Of a DNA stretch of 16,208 bases, positions 14,340-16,208 are shown piece after piece. Position 1 is the stretch's first letter. Every line of letters starts with the position of its first letter. The stretch lies in assembly GCA_947168365.1 (NCBI GenBank), contig CAMVLO010000074.1:1-16208 (forward strand), read 5' to 3'. The position numbers and the translations under genes were made by a program. Below the pieces are notes generated by a model. That model was not told where the DNA came from and ran no database searches. It was given only the letters and a program-made list of their open reading frames with translations. The DNA is from UBA3824 sp017541145 (lineage in GTDB: Bacteria; Bacteroidota; Bacteroidia; Bacteroidales; UBA3824).

Positions 14340-16208
14340 ATGATGAAACTCAAAAACTTATCTCTAAAAAAGAAAATGACTCTCGGACTAATTACTATTT
14401 TATGTATATTAGTTATATTTTACAGTTTTCCAATGATGGCTACTAAAAAAACCGGCGGTTATTTGGACCAACTTAAAAATCAGGAACTGCCGCAAACTGT
14501 AAACAGTCATAATGTTAACCTTACTACATTACAAACACTGATATATGTTAACCGTTATCTTGTAACCACCAACAAGATTTACTTGGATTCTGCCCATTAT
14601 TCAATACAAGAATCAAGACAATGGCACCAAGAACTCCAGAAAATAAGAAACGAGAGCAACAGCCGAGTAATAGATTTACTTGGAAACTATATCAACGATT
14701 ATGATATAACAATGACCCAATATGTAGGGATGTTTGATGAGATGAAACAAAAATACGAAGAACTGCAAAGTTACAAACAATCGTATTACCGGGTATTGGA
14801 AAAATTACGAGGAAAATTGTCTCAAACCAAAAAAACAAGTCAGGCTGTAGAACGAGCAATTATAATATCAGAAAATATACGTTTAATAGAAAACGCTAAA
14901 GGAAAAATAAGCGATGAAAACTATATTAACTTAGTACGTGAAAAAGTAATAAAGAATCAAAAAATAATTATCGGTTTTGCCTCAGAATATGGAATGAGTT
15001 CAGAAATTAATGGTACAAATACATTGATTCAGAATTTCATGAAAGGATATGAACAATATCACCAAATGGAGACAAAACACAATAATTTGTACAAGCGCAT
15101 GATAGAAGATGCCGACTTGCTGATTTACGAAGGCGAAACACTTGCCAATAAATCGAGCGAAAAAGCAATTCATATAATGGATAATACTCACGATAGTATT
15201 ATAAAAACAAGTATAACGGGAGTAAGTACATTATTAGTCTTAATAATAAGTATCATAATATTGATAACATTTTTCACCAACCGAACAGTAAAACCAATAG
15301 CCAAAGTAGAAGAAATAATAAAAGAAATTAGCGAAGGCAATCTAACTGTAAAACTGAAAGCAGAAAGCGACGACGAAATCGGAAGGATGTCGAAACAGAT
15401 AAATTTGATGTCAAACAAGATGAATGATACAATCAAAAAAATCATGCTTGGAGCATCAGATATAAGTTCAAGCAGTCAGGAAATGGCCAACGCCTCTCAA
15501 TTGATGAGCGACGGAGCAAGCAAACAATCATCATCGGCAGAAGAAGTTTCGAGTGCGATAGAGCAAATGAGTACTACTATTACTCATAACAACGAGAATG
15601 CTCAAAAAACAGAAAAGATTGCTGTAAAAGCTCTTGAAAATATAAAACTTACCAACGAGGCAAGTATGAAAAACCGCAATGCAATGCAAGATATTGCTAA
15701 CAAGATTTCAATAATTGATGAAATTGCTTTTCAAACCAATATTTTGGCATTGAACGCCGCAGTAGAAGCCGCAAGAGCGGGCGAACACGGAAAAGGTTTT
15801 GCGGTAGTGGCTGCCGAAGTTCGTAAACTTGCAGAACGTAGTGCCGTAGCGGCTTCCGAAATTGATAAGGTAAGTCACGAGGCTGTAACAATCAGCGAAA
15901 ATGCAAGTCTGTTGCTGAAAAATATTATTCCTGATATTGAGGAAACTACCAATTTGGTAAGAGAGATTGCAGTATCTTGCAACGAGCAAAGTTCGGGCAT
16001 AGCTCAGATCAACAATTCGATGATGCAATTGAGCGAAATTACTCAGCAATATGCAGCATCGGCAGAGGAAATGGCTTCAGCAAGTCAAAACCTTGCCGCT
16101 CAAGGTGTACAGTTGAAAGAATCAGTAGCATATTTCAAAACCGATTTGAAAGATACAAAACCCGCTGATACTTCTAAGAAAAAAATTATTGTAGAAAATA
16201 CTGCTAAC
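14340..16208 (+). CDS. Methyl-accepting chemotaxis protein (second), 3' end beyond the window
   Basis: The frame is open for 623 codons from ATG 14340 to the right edge. Membrane helix 1 is at about 14-33, a helical periplasmic sensor spans 34-284, membrane helix 2 is at 285-302, and HAMP covers about 303-356 (TVKPIAKVEEIIKEISEGNLTVKL). The signalling domain has its hairpin tip EIAFQTNILALNAAVEAARAG at 461-481 and EHGKGFAVVAAEVRKLAERS after it. Its periplasmic part does not visibly match that of the first MCP, so it probably senses a different signal. The coiled coil ends near ESVAYFKTD, and a Lys-rich tail (KDTKPADTSKKKIIVENTAN) begins, perhaps a linker to a docking peptide outside the window. 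ATG 14340 and ATG 14343 are adjacent; either may be used. Confidence 0.94.
   Translation, partial: MMKLKNLSLKKKMTLGLITILCILVIFYSFPMMATKKTGGYLDQLKNQELPQTVNSHNVNLTTLQTLIYVNRYLVTTNKIYLDSAHYSIQESRQWHQELQKIRNESNSRVIDLLGNYINDYDITMTQYVGMFDEMKQKYEELQSYKQSYYRVLEKLRGKLSQTKKTSQAVERAIIISENIRLIENAKGKISDENYINLVREKVIKNQKIIIGFASEYGMSSEINGTNTLIQNFMKGYEQYHQMETKHNNLYKRMIEDADLLIYEGETLANKSSEKAIHIMDNTHDSIIKTSITGVSTLLVLIISIIILITFFTNRTVKPIAKVEEIIKEISEGNLTVKLKAESDDEIGRMSKQINLMSNKMNDTIKKIMLGASDISSSSQEMANASQLMSDGASKQSSSAEEVSSAIEQMSTTITHNNENAQKTEKIAVKALENIKLTNEASMKNRNAMQDIANKISIIDEIAFQTNILALNAAVEAARAGEHGKGFAVVAAEVRKLAERSAVAASEIDKVSHEAVTISENASLLLKNIIPDIEETTNLVREIAVSCNEQSSGIAQINNSMMQLSEITQQYAASAEEMASASQNLAAQGVQLKESVAYFKTDLKDTKPADTSKKKIIVENTAN

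Noticed and set aside
1..16208. tRNA, rRNA, CRISPR array or insertion sequence
   Set aside because: No cloverleaf, rRNA-like segment, regular spaced repeats or transposase-like frame was seen in the gaps between genes.

Overview
The window is AT-rich DNA from a member of the Bacteroidota, most likely class Bacteroidia. Four things point there: several genes are preceded by the Bacteroidota promoter pattern TTTG-N18-20-TAnnTTTG; signal peptides mostly end in SxQ/SAQ; AtpB has the long secreted N-terminal extension typical of this phylum; and positions 1-2247 hold a TANFOR-like/outer-membrane-barrel gene pair of a kind I know only from this phylum. No rRNA, tRNA, CRISPR array or transposase gene was seen.

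Layout. 1-2247 (minus): an outer-membrane barrel-like gene, then a 4-base overlap (ATGA) into a secreted TANFOR-like gene that runs off the left edge. A good promoter, an 18-codon leader ORF and a 9-base poly-C tract sit in front of the barrel gene. 2400-2560: a repeat/hairpin region. 2598-7798 (minus): an F-type ATP synthase operon in the order atpB-E-F-H-A-G. The beta and epsilon genes are not in the window. Two strong hairpins lie inside the operon, one after atpE and one after atpA. 7799-8106: divergent promoter region. 8107-9102 (plus): trpS, followed by a terminator shared with the convergent neighbour. 9208-11814 (minus): a methyl-accepting chemotaxis protein (MCP), with an outer-membrane TorF-like protein gene starting 3 bases after its stop. 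12048-13031 (minus): a Gfo/Idh/MocA-family oxidoreductase. 13138-13665 (minus): apt. 13765-14028 (minus): a small secreted protein. 14131-14214: an imperfect inverted-repeat element. 14340-16208 (plus): a second MCP, cut by the right edge.

How the genes work together. The ATP synthase, TrpS and Apt genes are housekeeping. The accessory content is sensory and surface related: two MCPs with almost identical signalling tips but different periplasmic sensors, one of them tightly linked to an outer-membrane protein, plus the barrel/TANFOR pair. The points most worth following up are the poly-C/leader arrangement before the barrel gene, the barrel/TANFOR module itself, the two intra-operon hairpins that could set ATP synthase subunit ratios, and the coupled MCP/outer-membrane gene pair. 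All assignments come from reading the sequence and from memory of protein families; no database search was made.
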